Source: JBCDHN01 sp965224535
GTDB taxonomy: Bacteria; Verrucomicrobiota; Verrucomicrobiia; Verrucomicrobiales; DEV007
Length of the DNA stretch: 64,000 nucleotides
NCBI GenBank assembly: GCA_965224535.1
Contig: CBDCZR010000008.1
Span: 62,001 to 126,000 of the forward strand
Direction: 5' to 3'
Part shown: positions 10,945-19,642 of the stretch, piece by piece
How positions within the stretch are numbered: the stretch's first letter is position 1
Layout: each line of letters opens with the position of its first letter
Position numbers and translations under genes: made by a program
The notes under the pieces: generated by a model
The model's database searches: none
Told to the model about the DNA's origin: nothing
Seen by the model: the letters and a program-made list of their open reading frames with translations, nothing else

Positions 10945-11459
10945 GCGACTTACGGAGGGTAGCAGTAACTTTCAGTCGAATGGCACGGAATAGGGCACAT
11001 GTTAGGATAATTTTCTCGGCTTAGCTTGACGGCGTCCCGAGGATGATCTCCTGGGAAATATTCCGCATTTTTTTGAGCAAATCCTCCACCTGTCGCCTGG
11101 TGGCAAGCATCCGGCAGCATCCGGCTATCGGTCAGACTCTTCTCGCATTTCCAAAATAATATTCGGATGCAACTCAGGCGACCGACCCGATTTTTTGTGG
11201 ACTTGCGGTGAAAGAATTTCTGGGGCAATCCCGTGACTCCGCACCCTTTTCATCTTGTCACCATCTCTTGAAGAACGATGCCGACCGGGCTTCTCTCGCC
11301 CGGCGGATCGTCTTCCGCGCGCAGTGTCAGCCCCCGAGGAATGTGAACGGACATAATTTCTGAATTCCTCAGAAGATTCTCATCGACATTTGCCCACTTG
11401 TGTTAAGGTGGCCCGGCGCAAACCGGTCGAAGCCGGGGCGTCTTTCTTGTGATTTTTCC
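10945..11459. other. 515-bp gap upstream of the ECF sigma gene
   Basis: No reliable gene. A GC-rich hairpin (CCGGGC at 11285-11290 pairing with GCCCGG at 11298-11303, 7-nt loop) lies 160 bp before the sigma factor gene, without a T-run. The gap must hold the sigma-operon promoter. Confidence 0.45.
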
Positions 11460-12110
11460 ATGAAAAAAGGTCCTGCAAAACCGAATACGAAAAAAAACAC
11501 CTCGTCTGAAGCTGAAGAAGGACCATTGGATGCTGAACTGGTAAAACGGAGCCAGGAAGGCGACATGGCAGCCTTCGACCTGTTAGTTACTCGTTACCGT
11601 GGCAAGGTTTATGCCATGATCGTCAACATGATCCATAACGAGGCGGATGCTTGGGACCTAGCCCAAGACGCCTTCGTAAAGGCTTGGAAAGCCCTCCCCC
11701 GGTTCGAATCACGGTCCAACTTTTACACCTGGCTTTATCGCATCGCTCATAACGTGACCTACGACTGGCTGCGCAAGAAGAAAGTTCGAGGCGATGGCAC
11801 GGAGTTCGACGATACCGTCCGCTCCGACGTCATCGAGTTGAGCGCTCCTACTGCCCCCAAATCAGTCAGTCAGCCCGATGAGAATGCGGAGAAAGGTGAG
11901 TTGAGGCTCAAGATCGAAGCCGCGATCGAGAAACTAAGCCCGGATCATCGAGCGGTGATCCTGTTGAAAGAGGTCGATGGCCTGAAATATCAGGAAATCG
12001 CGGACCACGTCGGTTGCTCCATCGGCACCGTGATGTCGCGCCTCTTTTACGCACGCAAGAAACTCCAGGTCTTGCTCAAAGACTCATACACACCAAGTAA
12101 AGCACAATGA
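11460..12110 (+). CDS. ECF-type RNA polymerase sigma factor
   Basis: A 216-aa sigma-70 family factor of the extracytoplasmic-function group. It has region 2 at about residues 25-95 (LLVTRYRGKVYAMIVNMI, DLAQDAFVKAWKALPRF, FYTWLYRIAHNVTYDWLR) and region 4 at about 150-205 (LSPDHRAVILLKEVDGLKYQ, then EIADHVGCSIGTVMSRL). An acidic/Lys-rich N-terminal tail precedes region 2. The ATG at 11460 starts just before the Lys-rich tail. The stop overlaps the start of the next gene by 4 nt (ATGA), so the anti-sigma candidate is translationally coupled. The regulon is unknown, and autoregulation is likely by analogy with ECF operons. Confidence 0.93.
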   Translation: MKKGPAKPNTKKNTSSEAEEGPLDAELVKRSQEGDMAAFDLLVTRYRGKVYAMIVNMIHNEADAWDLAQDAFVKAWKALPRFESRSNFYTWLYRIAHNVTYDWLRKKKVRGDGTEFDDTVRSDVIELSAPTAPKSVSQPDENAEKGELRLKIEAAIEKLSPDHRAVILLKEVDGLKYQEIADHVGCSIGTVMSRLFYARKKLQVLLKDSYTPSKAQ

Positions 12111-12784
12111 AGAACCCTAACGACGACGACTTCCGCATTTTGCGGTGGATCGACGGCGAATTAACGGATGATGATGTGAAGGACCTCGTGAAGGAGGCCC
12201 CGGAACTCATCGACGAAAAACACTCTACCCTGGAAATCGGCAAAATGATGAAAAAGGCCCTGCCGCAGGAGGAAGAGGTCCCCTACGCCGACTTCTTCAA
12301 TCACCGGATTCTCAACCGGATCGAAAATCTTCAGGTTGAAGAGAAGCAAGAGGCAGCCGCTCCGTTGGAGCCGGTTGTTCCCAGCTTGTCGCGTTTCATC
12401 GGCTCGTTGTTCAACTCCCAGAGCATGGTTCTGGGGGGTGCGGCGGCGATGGGCTTGGCAATGTTTTGCGCGGGATTGATCGTGCTGGCCGGTATGAACG
12501 GCCGCCGGACCGAGGTGATCGGCTCCTACGTTCCGCACGATGAATTCACCGCCACCTCGCACTACGACAGCGCTTCGGAAGCTGCCGTTTTCGAAATCGA
12601 CGGCATGCCGGAGTTGTCCGCACAGCATCAAGTCAGCGGATACTTCCCCGGCGAGACCGAGGTCGATCCCATCGCGGGAACCACGACGATTTACTCGCCC
12701 GACGGCAAACCGATGCTGATGCTGACGACCGGCGCGGATGGAACTCCCAAACTCCAGGAGCTTACCCTAACTGCCGGGCTGTGA
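12107..12784 (+). CDS. Putative membrane anti-sigma factor
   Basis: A 225-aa single-pass membrane protein coupled to the ECF sigma gene. The cytosolic N-terminus starts FRILRWIDGELTDDDVKDLV, a typical anti-sigma opening although no ZAS-type HxxxCxxC motif is visible. The transmembrane segment is at about residues 107-130 (MVLGGAAAMGLAMFCAGLIV). The outside part of about 95 residues carries no recognised domain. Function is inferred from position and topology. The TGA overlaps the GTG of the next gene (GTGA). Confidence 0.75.
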   Translation: MKNPNDDDFRILRWIDGELTDDDVKDLVKEAPELIDEKHSTLEIGKMMKKALPQEEEVPYADFFNHRILNRIENLQVEEKQEAAAPLEPVVPSLSRFIGSLFNSQSMVLGGAAAMGLAMFCAGLIVLAGMNGRRTEVIGSYVPHDEFTATSHYDSASEAAVFEIDGMPELSAQHQVSGYFPGETEVDPIAGTTTIYSPDGKPMLMLTTGADGTPKLQELTLTAGL

Positions 12785-13254
12785 AGCATCGATCATTCCT
12801 CTTTTGGGCCGCCTTGCTGGCATTTTGCGCCAGCTTGGCTGCCCAGGAAACAGCACCCGAAAAACCCGCAAACGCGGAGGCGCCCCTGCTACGGGGCGCC
12901 CTCGTGCGTGCGACCGAGTCCGGTTCCACTGCCGATGCCGGTGCGATTCCCGAAAAAATGGCCGAACGGCTGCGGAAAGCGTTCGATTACCCGAACTTTT
13001 TCCTGATTGGCGAGCACTCCCAACCCATCGGTAAGGAATACCACTCCTGGGTGGTGCCATCCAGCGAGCTGTTCCTGCGGGTGGATTACAAGGGCGAGGA
13101 GGAGTCCGGACGCAACCTGCACCTTCAGCTTTGGCAAAAAGGAAACGTCGTGGTCAAGACCGACGTGATTTTGCGCCCCAACAGCCCCATTTTCTTCGCG
13201 GGACCGGCGCATGGGGACGATCAACTCGTCTTTGTGGTCGAATTGCAGCAGTAA
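12781..13254 (+). CDS. Exported protein of the sigma/anti-sigma cassette
   Basis: A 157-aa protein with a Sec signal peptide (KHRSFLFWAALLAFCASLAA, cleavage after AAQ likely). It starts at GTG 12781, overlapping the anti-sigma stop. No known family is recognised; the C-terminal half is beta-rich (LFLRVDYKGEEESGR, NVVVKTDVILRPNSPIFFAG). Its strict coupling to a membrane anti-sigma factor suggests a periplasmic partner that modulates signalling, which is inference. Confidence 0.7.
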   Translation: MKHRSFLFWAALLAFCASLAAQETAPEKPANAEAPLLRGALVRATESGSTADAGAIPEKMAERLRKAFDYPNFFLIGEHSQPIGKEYHSWVVPSSELFLRVDYKGEEESGRNLHLQLWQKGNVVVKTDVILRPNSPIFFAGPAHGDDQLVFVVELQQ

Positions 13255-13274
13255 TCCCGGGTTAACGCCGGATC

Positions 13275-14336
13275 ATGCTAACGCTCATCGATCCCGTTTG
13301 CGTTGCGGCCGCCCAACAAGGGGCTGAGGACGTTTTTTTCAAGACCGGCCATGCGCCGTACGCCCGGGTTGAGGGCCAAATTCGGCCGATGGCGGAAGAA
13401 GCGCTCACGCACGAGGAATTGGCGCGATTTTGGCAGGCTTGCGGCGCAAATCCCGATTTTCCGCACGAAGTCGATGCCAGTTGGGCGGCCTCTTCCGGGC
13501 ATCGCTTCCGGGTCAATCTGTTCCGTCAGCTCGGGAGCCTGGCAGCGGCTCTCAGGCCGATCAAAACGCAAATTCCGGCGCTCGATTCGTTGGGAGCCCC
13601 AGTCGCCCGGCTGCAGAGCTGGGCAAGCCGGACCAGCGGCATTTTGCTGATCACCGGCAGCACTGGAGCCGGCAAATCGACGACAATTGCCGCTCTGCTG
13701 GACTGGATCAACCACCACCGCTCCCAGCATATCGTCACCATCGAGGATCCCATCGAGTTTCTCCTGCAACCGGCCCGCTGCATCGTCACCCAACGCGAAG
13801 TCGGCTCGGACACCGAATCCTTCGCGACCGGCCTGCGCTCATCCTTGCGCCAAAGTCCCGACGTCATCCTGGTGGGAGAGATCCGCGACGCGGAAACGGC
13901 GAAAATCGCGCTTCAAGCCAGCGAAACCGGGCATTTGGTGCTTTCCACCCTGCACACCGCGGACGTGGCGGAGACTTTCGAGCGGCTTTTGGCGCTGTTT
14001 CCGGCCTCCGAGCGGCAAAACGCGCTCATGGTGCTCGGCGGCCAGTTGATCGGGATTTTGAGCCAAAAACTCGTCCCAACGTTGGACGGCGGCCTTCGCC
14101 TGCTTTGCGAGCACCTGGAAAATTCCGGCGCGGTTAGCCGCTGGGCGCTTCGTGGCGAATTTGGCGAAATTTCCGAGTTCATGAAGCGCGAAAGCGACCG
14201 GGAAAACGTGCGATTCATCGATTCGATCCTCGAAGCGCACCGTGCCGGCGCGATCGGCGAAGAAGTGGCCCGCAGCGCTTGTCCGGATCCCAGCGAATTC
14301 GATCAGCGGCAAGCCGGATTGCACAACGCGGGGTGA
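13275..14336 (+). CDS. PilT/GspE-type secretion ATPase
   Basis: A 353-aa ATPase of the type IV pilus retraction/secretion superfamily. It has Walker A GSTGAGKST (128-136), an Asp box IVTIEDPIEFLL, Walker B DVILVGEIRDAET and His box TGHLVLSTLHTADVAETFER, all in the order seen in PilT. The C-terminus lacks the AIRNLIRE-type motif of classical PilT as far as I can see, so PilT-like is safer than PilT. It lies 20 bp after the exported protein gene and may share its transcript. With the prepilin at 7356 it points to a pilus-type machine, most of whose genes are elsewhere. Confidence 0.87.
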   Translation: MLTLIDPVCVAAAQQGAEDVFFKTGHAPYARVEGQIRPMAEEALTHEELARFWQACGANPDFPHEVDASWAASSGHRFRVNLFRQLGSLAAALRPIKTQIPALDSLGAPVARLQSWASRTSGILLITGSTGAGKSTTIAALLDWINHHRSQHIVTIEDPIEFLLQPARCIVTQREVGSDTESFATGLRSSLRQSPDVILVGEIRDAETAKIALQASETGHLVLSTLHTADVAETFERLLALFPASERQNALMVLGGQLIGILSQKLVPTLDGGLRLLCEHLENSGAVSRWALRGEFGEISEFMKRESDRENVRFIDSILEAHRAGAIGEEVARSACPDPSEFDQRQAGLHNAG

Positions 14337-14454
14337 AGCGCAAAGTGTCGCCGTGCGCCTCGGTCGAAACCTAACAAAGTTAAAAATTTCGGTGTTCCGA
14401 ACTTGATTGTTCCGCCTTTTTCTGGAAAACTCGGGCGATCGCCAACCACCCCTG

Positions 14455-16683
14455 ATGGGTCAGACCAACCAAATCTTCATCAGCGCCGCTCAAGCCGACT
14501 CAGAGGCGGCCAAAGCCCTGCAACGCGGGTTGCGGCGCTTTCGGGTTCCGCGAACCCTGGCCGTTCCGCGCCCCTTTCTCCATTTCAAGCGCCGGCGCCG
14601 GATGTTCCGCCACGAGGAGGAAAATCCGCGCCAATCCAGCTTGCCGATCCACATTTTGGAGCGAATTCAGCGCTGCGGGACGATGATTTTGGTTTGCAGC
14701 CCGCACACCGCGGTTTCCAGGTGGATCCAGGCGGAAATCGAGGAATTTTACGCGGCGCATCCTCGGGGACGAATCATCCCGCTGGTGATGGACGGCGAGC
14801 CCGAACCCGAGTTGGCCGCCGACGCCTACGTCAAGCCGTGCCTGCCGGAAAATCTCAACCGAACCGATGCCGAATACTGGATTGATGCCCGGGAGTGCGA
14901 TTGGGAGCACGCTGCCCCCGCCGCCGCGATTGCCGCGTTGTTGGGCGTGCGAGTCGAGGAGCTGGTGCAGCACGTTTCTCGCCGAGCGACGAAGCTGAGC
15001 TGGCAACGCAGCCTGGCCGTCGCTACAGCCGCGGTGGCAATTCTTGGCGCCGGGCTTTGGACGTGGCGGCAACCGGTCAACGATTGGGCTGCCGCTCACA
15101 TCGCCGGATACAGCGAGAATATCGCCCCAAACCTGGCCCCGTGGCTAAATTCCCCGCCGCCAGCGGTTGAGGAGGAGGATTCGCCTCTCGCGCAAGCGGA
15201 AACCGGCTCCTCGGTGGAGGCGCCTCCCGGGCCCGTTCCCTACCCCGACGCCATTCCCGATCCCAACCTGATTCCGGCCACCGCCGCCTCCGCCAAAACC
15301 GAAGCCGTCCCCGTGCCGGTCGAATCGCCGGAAGCCGCCCAAGTGGCCCTGGAAGCTTGGCTCGACCGGGCGGAGCGTTCCCTTCCCGAACAACCTCGCG
15401 ACGCCCAATTTTGGCTCGACACCGCGCAAACCAAGCTCGATCTCCTCGAGTCGGAGCAACTTGGCGCCGAGCGCTACCGCTTCCACGCCCTTTCCGCCGC
15501 CGTGGCCCAACAACGCGAAGACGCCGAAGCCGCCACGCAGCATCTTTTGCTGGCCATCGACCACTGGACGGCAATTCCGCTGGAAAATCCCGTCGGCCAG
15601 GAACGCGAAGCGTTTGAAATTTTGGCAACCCTGGCGCCCAACGAAGCCTGGCGAGAAAGCGCGTTGCGCCTGGTCATCTGGATCTCTCAACTGAAAGGCG
15701 ACGAAAATCGCGTGTTGAGCCGCGCCCAAACGTTGCTGGCCTTTGCCAAGCGCCACGCATTTTTGGTGGAGCCGGTGGATGCCTGGTTTGCCGGGGCACA
15801 TTCCCGGATCACCCCGCCGCCGCAAGCACAGCTGGAGGTGCAAGGCCGGTTCATCCTGATGCGCTCGCAACTGGCCATGGAGACGGGAAATTTGGACGCG
15901 GCGGGCAAACAGCTTCAAGAAGGCCGGTTGCAGCTTGCTGGCGCCAATTCGGCTTCGCCCGTGGTTCCAGCCTTGGTCGCGCAAATGGGCGTGCGGCAGT
16001 TGAATTTCGTGGAAAAGCTGGATTCCGCGGCCGTTGCGCAGGAGCTGGATTCCGCGCTCCCCATCTTGCAGCAAGCCATGGAAGACGAGGCCTGGGTCGA
16101 TTGGTTTGCGCCGGATTTGGCGTTCGCGTGGACGGTGCGCGGCGATCTCTACCTGGCCGAAGACGCCTTCGAAACCGCGGCGCAAGCTTACGGGTTCGCC
16201 CTGGAGCACGCGCCTTCTGAGGCGCAACTGGGCGAGATTTTGCTCAAAATCGGCTGCGCTTACCGCTATTCCGGCCTTCATCGCGAGGCTTGGGAAGCCT
16301 TCACCATGGCGCAAACCATGCTGAAGCACGAAAATGCGGCGCAGCGGCGCATCACCGCGATTTTGGGCGCCGCAATGGCCGCTCGCGAGGTAAAATCCGA
16401 CGCGGAGGTGAAATCGCTGCTCGATCGCGCCAACGCCCTCCTCGCCCATCTCGCCCAAACGCAACCAACCTGGCTTCAGCCCGGATTTTGGCGCGAATCG
16501 CTGGAACACGTCCTCAACCCGGAAGCGGCGCCGAAAAACCCGGAGTCTGGGGCCGAAATCGCGCGGCTACAGGCCCGAATCGGCGAATTGCGCGCCGTGG
16601 AAGCGGGAAAAACGCTCGCGCAGCTCCATGAGCTTCGCGCCCTGCAATTGGCCCTGGAGCGCCTTGCCGGTGACGGGGAGTGA
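14455..16683 (+). CDS. TIR domain - transmembrane - TPR-like protein
   Basis: A 742-aa predicted membrane protein. Residues 5-175 match the TIR_2-type domain: NQIFISAAQADSEAAKALQR, LPIHILERIQRCGTMILVCS, SRWIQAEIEEF (a W-x3-E pattern, Trp90/Glu94) and RIIPLVMDGEP. One hydrophobic segment follows at about 184-204 (SLAVATAAVAILGAGLW). The remaining 530 residues are an acidic Pro-rich linker and helical repeats that look TPR-like. Bacterial TIR domains can be NADases or scaffold domains; Glu94 is compatible with catalysis but not proof. The ATG at 14455 is preferred over one 48 nt upstream because the domain begins directly after it. The next gene starts 62 bp after the stop. Confidence 0.72.
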   Translation: MGQTNQIFISAAQADSEAAKALQRGLRRFRVPRTLAVPRPFLHFKRRRRMFRHEEENPRQSSLPIHILERIQRCGTMILVCSPHTAVSRWIQAEIEEFYAAHPRGRIIPLVMDGEPEPELAADAYVKPCLPENLNRTDAEYWIDARECDWEHAAPAAAIAALLGVRVEELVQHVSRRATKLSWQRSLAVATAAVAILGAGLWTWRQPVNDWAAAHIAGYSENIAPNLAPWLNSPPPAVEEEDSPLAQAETGSSVEAPPGPVPYPDAIPDPNLIPATAASAKTEAVPVPVESPEAAQVALEAWLDRAERSLPEQPRDAQFWLDTAQTKLDLLESEQLGAERYRFHALSAAVAQQREDAEAATQHLLLAIDHWTAIPLENPVGQEREAFEILATLAPNEAWRESALRLVIWISQLKGDENRVLSRAQTLLAFAKRHAFLVEPVDAWFAGAHSRITPPPQAQLEVQGRFILMRSQLAMETGNLDAAGKQLQEGRLQLAGANSASPVVPALVAQMGVRQLNFVEKLDSAAVAQELDSALPILQQAMEDEAWVDWFAPDLAFAWTVRGDLYLAEDAFETAAQAYGFALEHAPSEAQLGEILLKIGCAYRYSGLHREAWEAFTMAQTMLKHENAAQRRITAILGAAMAAREVKSDAEVKSLLDRANALLAHLAQTQPTWLQPGFWRESLEHVLNPEAAPKNPESGAEIARLQARIGELRAVEAGKTLAQLHELRALQLALERLAGDGE

Positions 16684-16745
16684 CGCGTGACGAGCGCCGA
16701 AAATTTCTCTTTCGATGCCACAGATTCTGGGATTTGGTCTTTTTC

Positions 16746-17270
16746 ATGTTCACATCCTTCGTCATGACGATTTTGGGTTCCGACCGCCCCGGGCTGGTGG
16801 AGTCGGTTGCCGAGGTGGTGGCCGCGCGTGGGGGAAATTGGGTGGAAAGCCGCATGGCGCACCTGGCGGGGCAATTTGCCGGCGTGGTACGGGTTGAGGT
16901 GGCCGCGGACCGGGCCGAAGAATTGCGTGAGGCGCTCGTGAATCTGGACGGCATCTCCGTGAGCCTGGAAGAAGACGCAACCGCGCAATCGGCGCCCGGG
17001 CAAACCGTGATTTTGGAGCTGGTGGGGCCGGACCGAGCCGGAATCGTGCGGGAAATCTCCCACGCTCTGCGCGCAAACGGCATCAACGTGGAGGAATTGG
17101 AGACGGCGTGCACCAGCGCCCCGATGTCTGGCGAGCGGCTCTTTAAAGCGAGCGCGAAATTGGGCGTTTCCGGCTCCGCGGCGCTGGAAAAGCTGCGTCA
17201 GGACCTGGAGGAAATCGCCAACCAACTCACCCTCGAAATCGACTTGATCCACCGCAAACCCATTGCCTGA
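16746..17270 (+). CDS. Double ACT-domain protein, GcvR-like
   Basis: A 174-aa cytosolic protein of two tandem ACT domains: FVMTILGSDRPGLVESVAEV (residues 4-80 region) and ILELVGPDRAGIVREISHAL (about 90-165). ACT domains bind amino acids; GcvR in E. coli is a regulator of glycine cleavage, but no gcv gene is nearby. The ATG at 16746 places the first beta-strand at the start. Only 1 nt separates its stop from the next start, so the two are probably co-translated. The ligand cannot be predicted. Confidence 0.8.
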   Translation: MFTSFVMTILGSDRPGLVESVAEVVAARGGNWVESRMAHLAGQFAGVVRVEVAADRAEELREALVNLDGISVSLEEDATAQSAPGQTVILELVGPDRAGIVREISHALRANGINVEELETACTSAPMSGERLFKASAKLGVSGSAALEKLRQDLEEIANQLTLEIDLIHRKPIA

Positions 17271-17271
17271 A

Positions 17272-18291
17272 ATGCGCGCAAATCTGCTGCAAAACACCCG
17301 TTCCTACCTCTCCGGCCCCATGGATTTCGTCGGCTCGCGCGTGGTGGAAAAATACCTGGGCTGGCGCTCGATGTTGACGCCGATTTTGCGCATGCTGACG
17401 GTAACCGTGCTCGATCCGTGGAACAAACCGCCCGTCCTCGGGCACGACGGCGACTATGGGCGGGAAGGGCTTTTGCCGGCAAGAGCGCAATACGAGCTGG
17501 ATTTTTGGACGAATCCGGAAACGCGCGCCCGCTTCGAGCAAGATTTTTGGGAAACCGTCCACATCGACCTGCGCATGACGGACATCAGCGATTTTTTGGT
17601 CGCCTTCGTTCCCACGAATATCTACAGCGTCGGCACGGTTCATGAAATCATTACCGCGCGCTTGCAACTGAAGCCCGTGCTGATGATTAGCCCGCCGATC
17701 GAGTACGATTTTTTCCCGGAATTGGAGAGCCTAACCGGCAAACAAAAGGAGGCGCTAAAATTCTACGGGCTCAAGGAAAATCCGCACGGTCTTCCCAGCC
17801 AATGGTACGGCAACATCGTTGGCGGGCATAATATGTTCGATGGCTTCGGTTGGGAGCATTTAGACTTCAAATCGGACAACTTTTACGAGACGCTGATCGA
17901 CGAAGTGTTGAAGTCCGCCGCGGAAAATCTGGATAACAACGCCGAAAAGGTGAAATGGAACGAAATTCGCGAATGGGTGGCCAATTTTGCGCCGTTTTCA
18001 CAGCTAAAAGGCGGGGTGCTGGATTTTGTGGATTTTCCCAGCAAAAAGGAGGAAGAATTGCTCAAAAACGCCCTGGCGAAGAAAGCGGAAAAAGAACGCC
18101 GGTTTTTTTGGTATAACCACTGTTATCAGCCAAAGCGTTCCTTTCTTTATCACCTGCTCTCCATCGCCAGCGGCCACATTCCGCCCAAAACCACGATTTT
18201 GTCCGAAATCGACGACGAGGGCAACATCACCTATCGCAAAACGGAGTCGATCGATGACAATTGGCTGCTCCTGGCGGCCGAAAATTTTTAG
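17272..18291 (+). CDS. Nucleoside 2-deoxyribosyltransferase-fold protein
   Basis: A 339-aa cytosolic protein. The N-terminus YLSGPMDF and the later block ISDFLVAFVPTN...SVGTVHEIITA fit the NDT superfamily: a substrate-binding start motif, a D-x-hydrophobic-V strand and the G-T-x2-E glutamate that is the nucleophile in deoxyribosyltransferases. The protein is about twice the size of NDTs (150-160 aa), and its C-terminal half (FFWYNHCYQPKRSFLYHLLS) has no recognised domain. Role unknown: base exchange, nucleotide hydrolysis or ligand sensing are all possible. It sits 1 nt after the ACT gene and 11 nt before the cupin gene. Confidence 0.6.
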   Translation: MRANLLQNTRSYLSGPMDFVGSRVVEKYLGWRSMLTPILRMLTVTVLDPWNKPPVLGHDGDYGREGLLPARAQYELDFWTNPETRARFEQDFWETVHIDLRMTDISDFLVAFVPTNIYSVGTVHEIITARLQLKPVLMISPPIEYDFFPELESLTGKQKEALKFYGLKENPHGLPSQWYGNIVGGHNMFDGFGWEHLDFKSDNFYETLIDEVLKSAAENLDNNAEKVKWNEIREWVANFAPFSQLKGGVLDFVDFPSKKEEELLKNALAKKAEKERRFFWYNHCYQPKRSFLYHLLSIASGHIPPKTTILSEIDDEGNITYRKTESIDDNWLLLAAENF

Positions 18292-18302
18292 GTATAACCA
18301 GT

Positions 18303-18797
18303 ATGCTCGCTTTTCCCAACGTTTCCGGAGATTGCTTTGCGCTGGATGAAGCCACCCTGGCCAAGGGTTTCCAAGCCTCGCGCGAAAGTCCGCGCAATCG
18401 CATCATTTTGCCCCTGCATCGCAGCCAGGCTGCCACGGTGCAGCGCATGCTCAATTTTTTGCAGCCGAGCGCCTATATTCAGCCTCACATTCATGCACAC
18501 CAGGGCCAAATCGAGACCATCCACATTTTGCGAGGGCGGCTGGGGTTCGTGCACTTCGACCCAAACGGCGAAATTCGCGAAACCCACAATTTACGCAGCG
18601 ATGGAACGGGAACCATCGACATCGAGCACGGTGTCTGGCATGGCATGGTGTGCCTGGAACCGGATACGGCGGTCTTGGAGATCAAGCAAGGCCCCTACGA
18701 CGCCAAAACGGACAAAGCGTTCGCGAATTGGGCTCCGGCCGAGGGCGAGGACGGCTGCGAGGCTTATCGTAAAACCCTGGAATCGTATTTCCCATGA
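18303..18797 (+). CDS. WbuC-type cupin metalloprotein
   Basis: A 164-aa small cupin. The WbuC family is a metal-binding cupin first named from O-antigen clusters, with unproven chemistry. Visible features are RIILPLHRSQAATVQRMLNF, QPHIHAHQGQIETIHILRGR (metal-binding His cluster plus Gln/Glu) and WHGMVCLEPDTAVLEIKQGP. The ATG at 18303 directly follows the upstream stop. The final four bases overlap the start of the SDR gene (ATGA). Confidence 0.78.
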   Translation: MLAFPNVSGDCFALDEATLAKGFQASRESPRNRIILPLHRSQAATVQRMLNFLQPSAYIQPHIHAHQGQIETIHILRGRLGFVHFDPNGEIRETHNLRSDGTGTIDIEHGVWHGMVCLEPDTAVLEIKQGPYDAKTDKAFANWAPAEGEDGCEAYRKTLESYFP

Positions 18798-19549
18798 AAC
18801 TAAGCCACAAACGCATCTTGGTGACCGGCGGCACGCGCGGAATCGGCCGGGCGATCGTAAAACGCTTCTTTTTGGAAGGCGCAAGCCGGATTGTCGTCGC
18901 TGCGGAGGAGGACGAACCCAATGAGTGGGAGGAACTGAAAAATTTGGGCGCCGAGTACCTCATCGGCGACATGGCGACCGAAGACGAACCCATCCAGGTG
19001 GTGCGCGATGCTTGCGCGCTGATGGGCGGGCTGGACGGTCTGGTGCATTGCGCCGGCGTGTACCCCGAAGCGTCGCCCGGCGAAAAAAACGCCGCGCAGT
19101 TGTGGAATGAAACGGTCAACATCAAGGCCCGGGCCGGCTATTTGCTGGCGACGGAATTCGTGCAAGTGGCTGAGGAGGGAAGCTCCATGGTCGCCATCAC
19201 CTCAATCAATGCCGTGCAATCCGAACCCGATCATCTGGCCTACGATCCCGCTTGCGCCGCGCTTGGTGGCGTTGTTAGGGCGTTTGCCGTGCAATTCGCC
19301 CCACGCTTTCGGTTCAACGCGTTGGCGCCAGGGCTGATTCGCACGCGCTTGACGGAGGCGGTCGTGGAATCTCCGGCGTTGCACCAATTTGCCTGCGACA
19401 ACATCCCAATGTCTCGGTTAGGCGAGCCGGAAGAATGCGCCGGAGCCGCCGTTTTCCTGGTCAGCGACGATGCGGCTTACATCACCGGGGAGACCATTTT
19501 CGTCGATGGCGGAATTCGCTCCAACCAAATGGCCAAACCTCCGGAATAG
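18794..19549 (+). CDS. Short-chain dehydrogenase/reductase-like protein lacking the catalytic lysine
   Basis: A 251-aa Rossmann-fold protein of the classical SDR family. The cofactor motif TGGTRGIG (11-18) and the C-terminal YITGETIFVDGG are intact. The catalytic serine (Ser137 in ITSINA) and tyrosine (Tyr150) are 13 residues apart as expected, but the YxxxK lysine is Cys154 (YDPAC). The codon is TGC, so more than one base change separates it from AAA/AAG. It may be a binding or regulatory SDR rather than an active reductase. It overlaps the cupin gene by 4 nt and ends the 14.4-19.5 kb run. Confidence 0.82.
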   Translation: MKLSHKRILVTGGTRGIGRAIVKRFFLEGASRIVVAAEEDEPNEWEELKNLGAEYLIGDMATEDEPIQVVRDACALMGGLDGLVHCAGVYPEASPGEKNAAQLWNETVNIKARAGYLLATEFVQVAEEGSSMVAITSINAVQSEPDHLAYDPACAALGGVVRAFAVQFAPRFRFNALAPGLIRTRLTEAVVESPALHQFACDNIPMSRLGEPEECAGAAVFLVSDDAAYITGETIFVDGGIRSNQMAKPPE

Positions 19550-19642
19550 CGGGTTAGGAGGCTGGTTACCGCGAAACAGGCGAAAAAAGGATCGCCAACC
19601 TCATGATTTTTGTCCTCCCGGGTGGCTTTGACGCGTTGACGC

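Noticed and set aside
10950..11228. 92-codon minus-strand frame upstream of the sigma gene
   Set aside because: Composition and lack of any motif; neighbouring frames are equally open.
15145..16509. Long open frames antisense to the TIR gene and other high-GC genes (also 5404-6240, 32449-33300, 34664-35065, 48866-50188)
   Set aside because: They mirror codon bias of the real gene on the opposite strand and carry no protein-like motifs.
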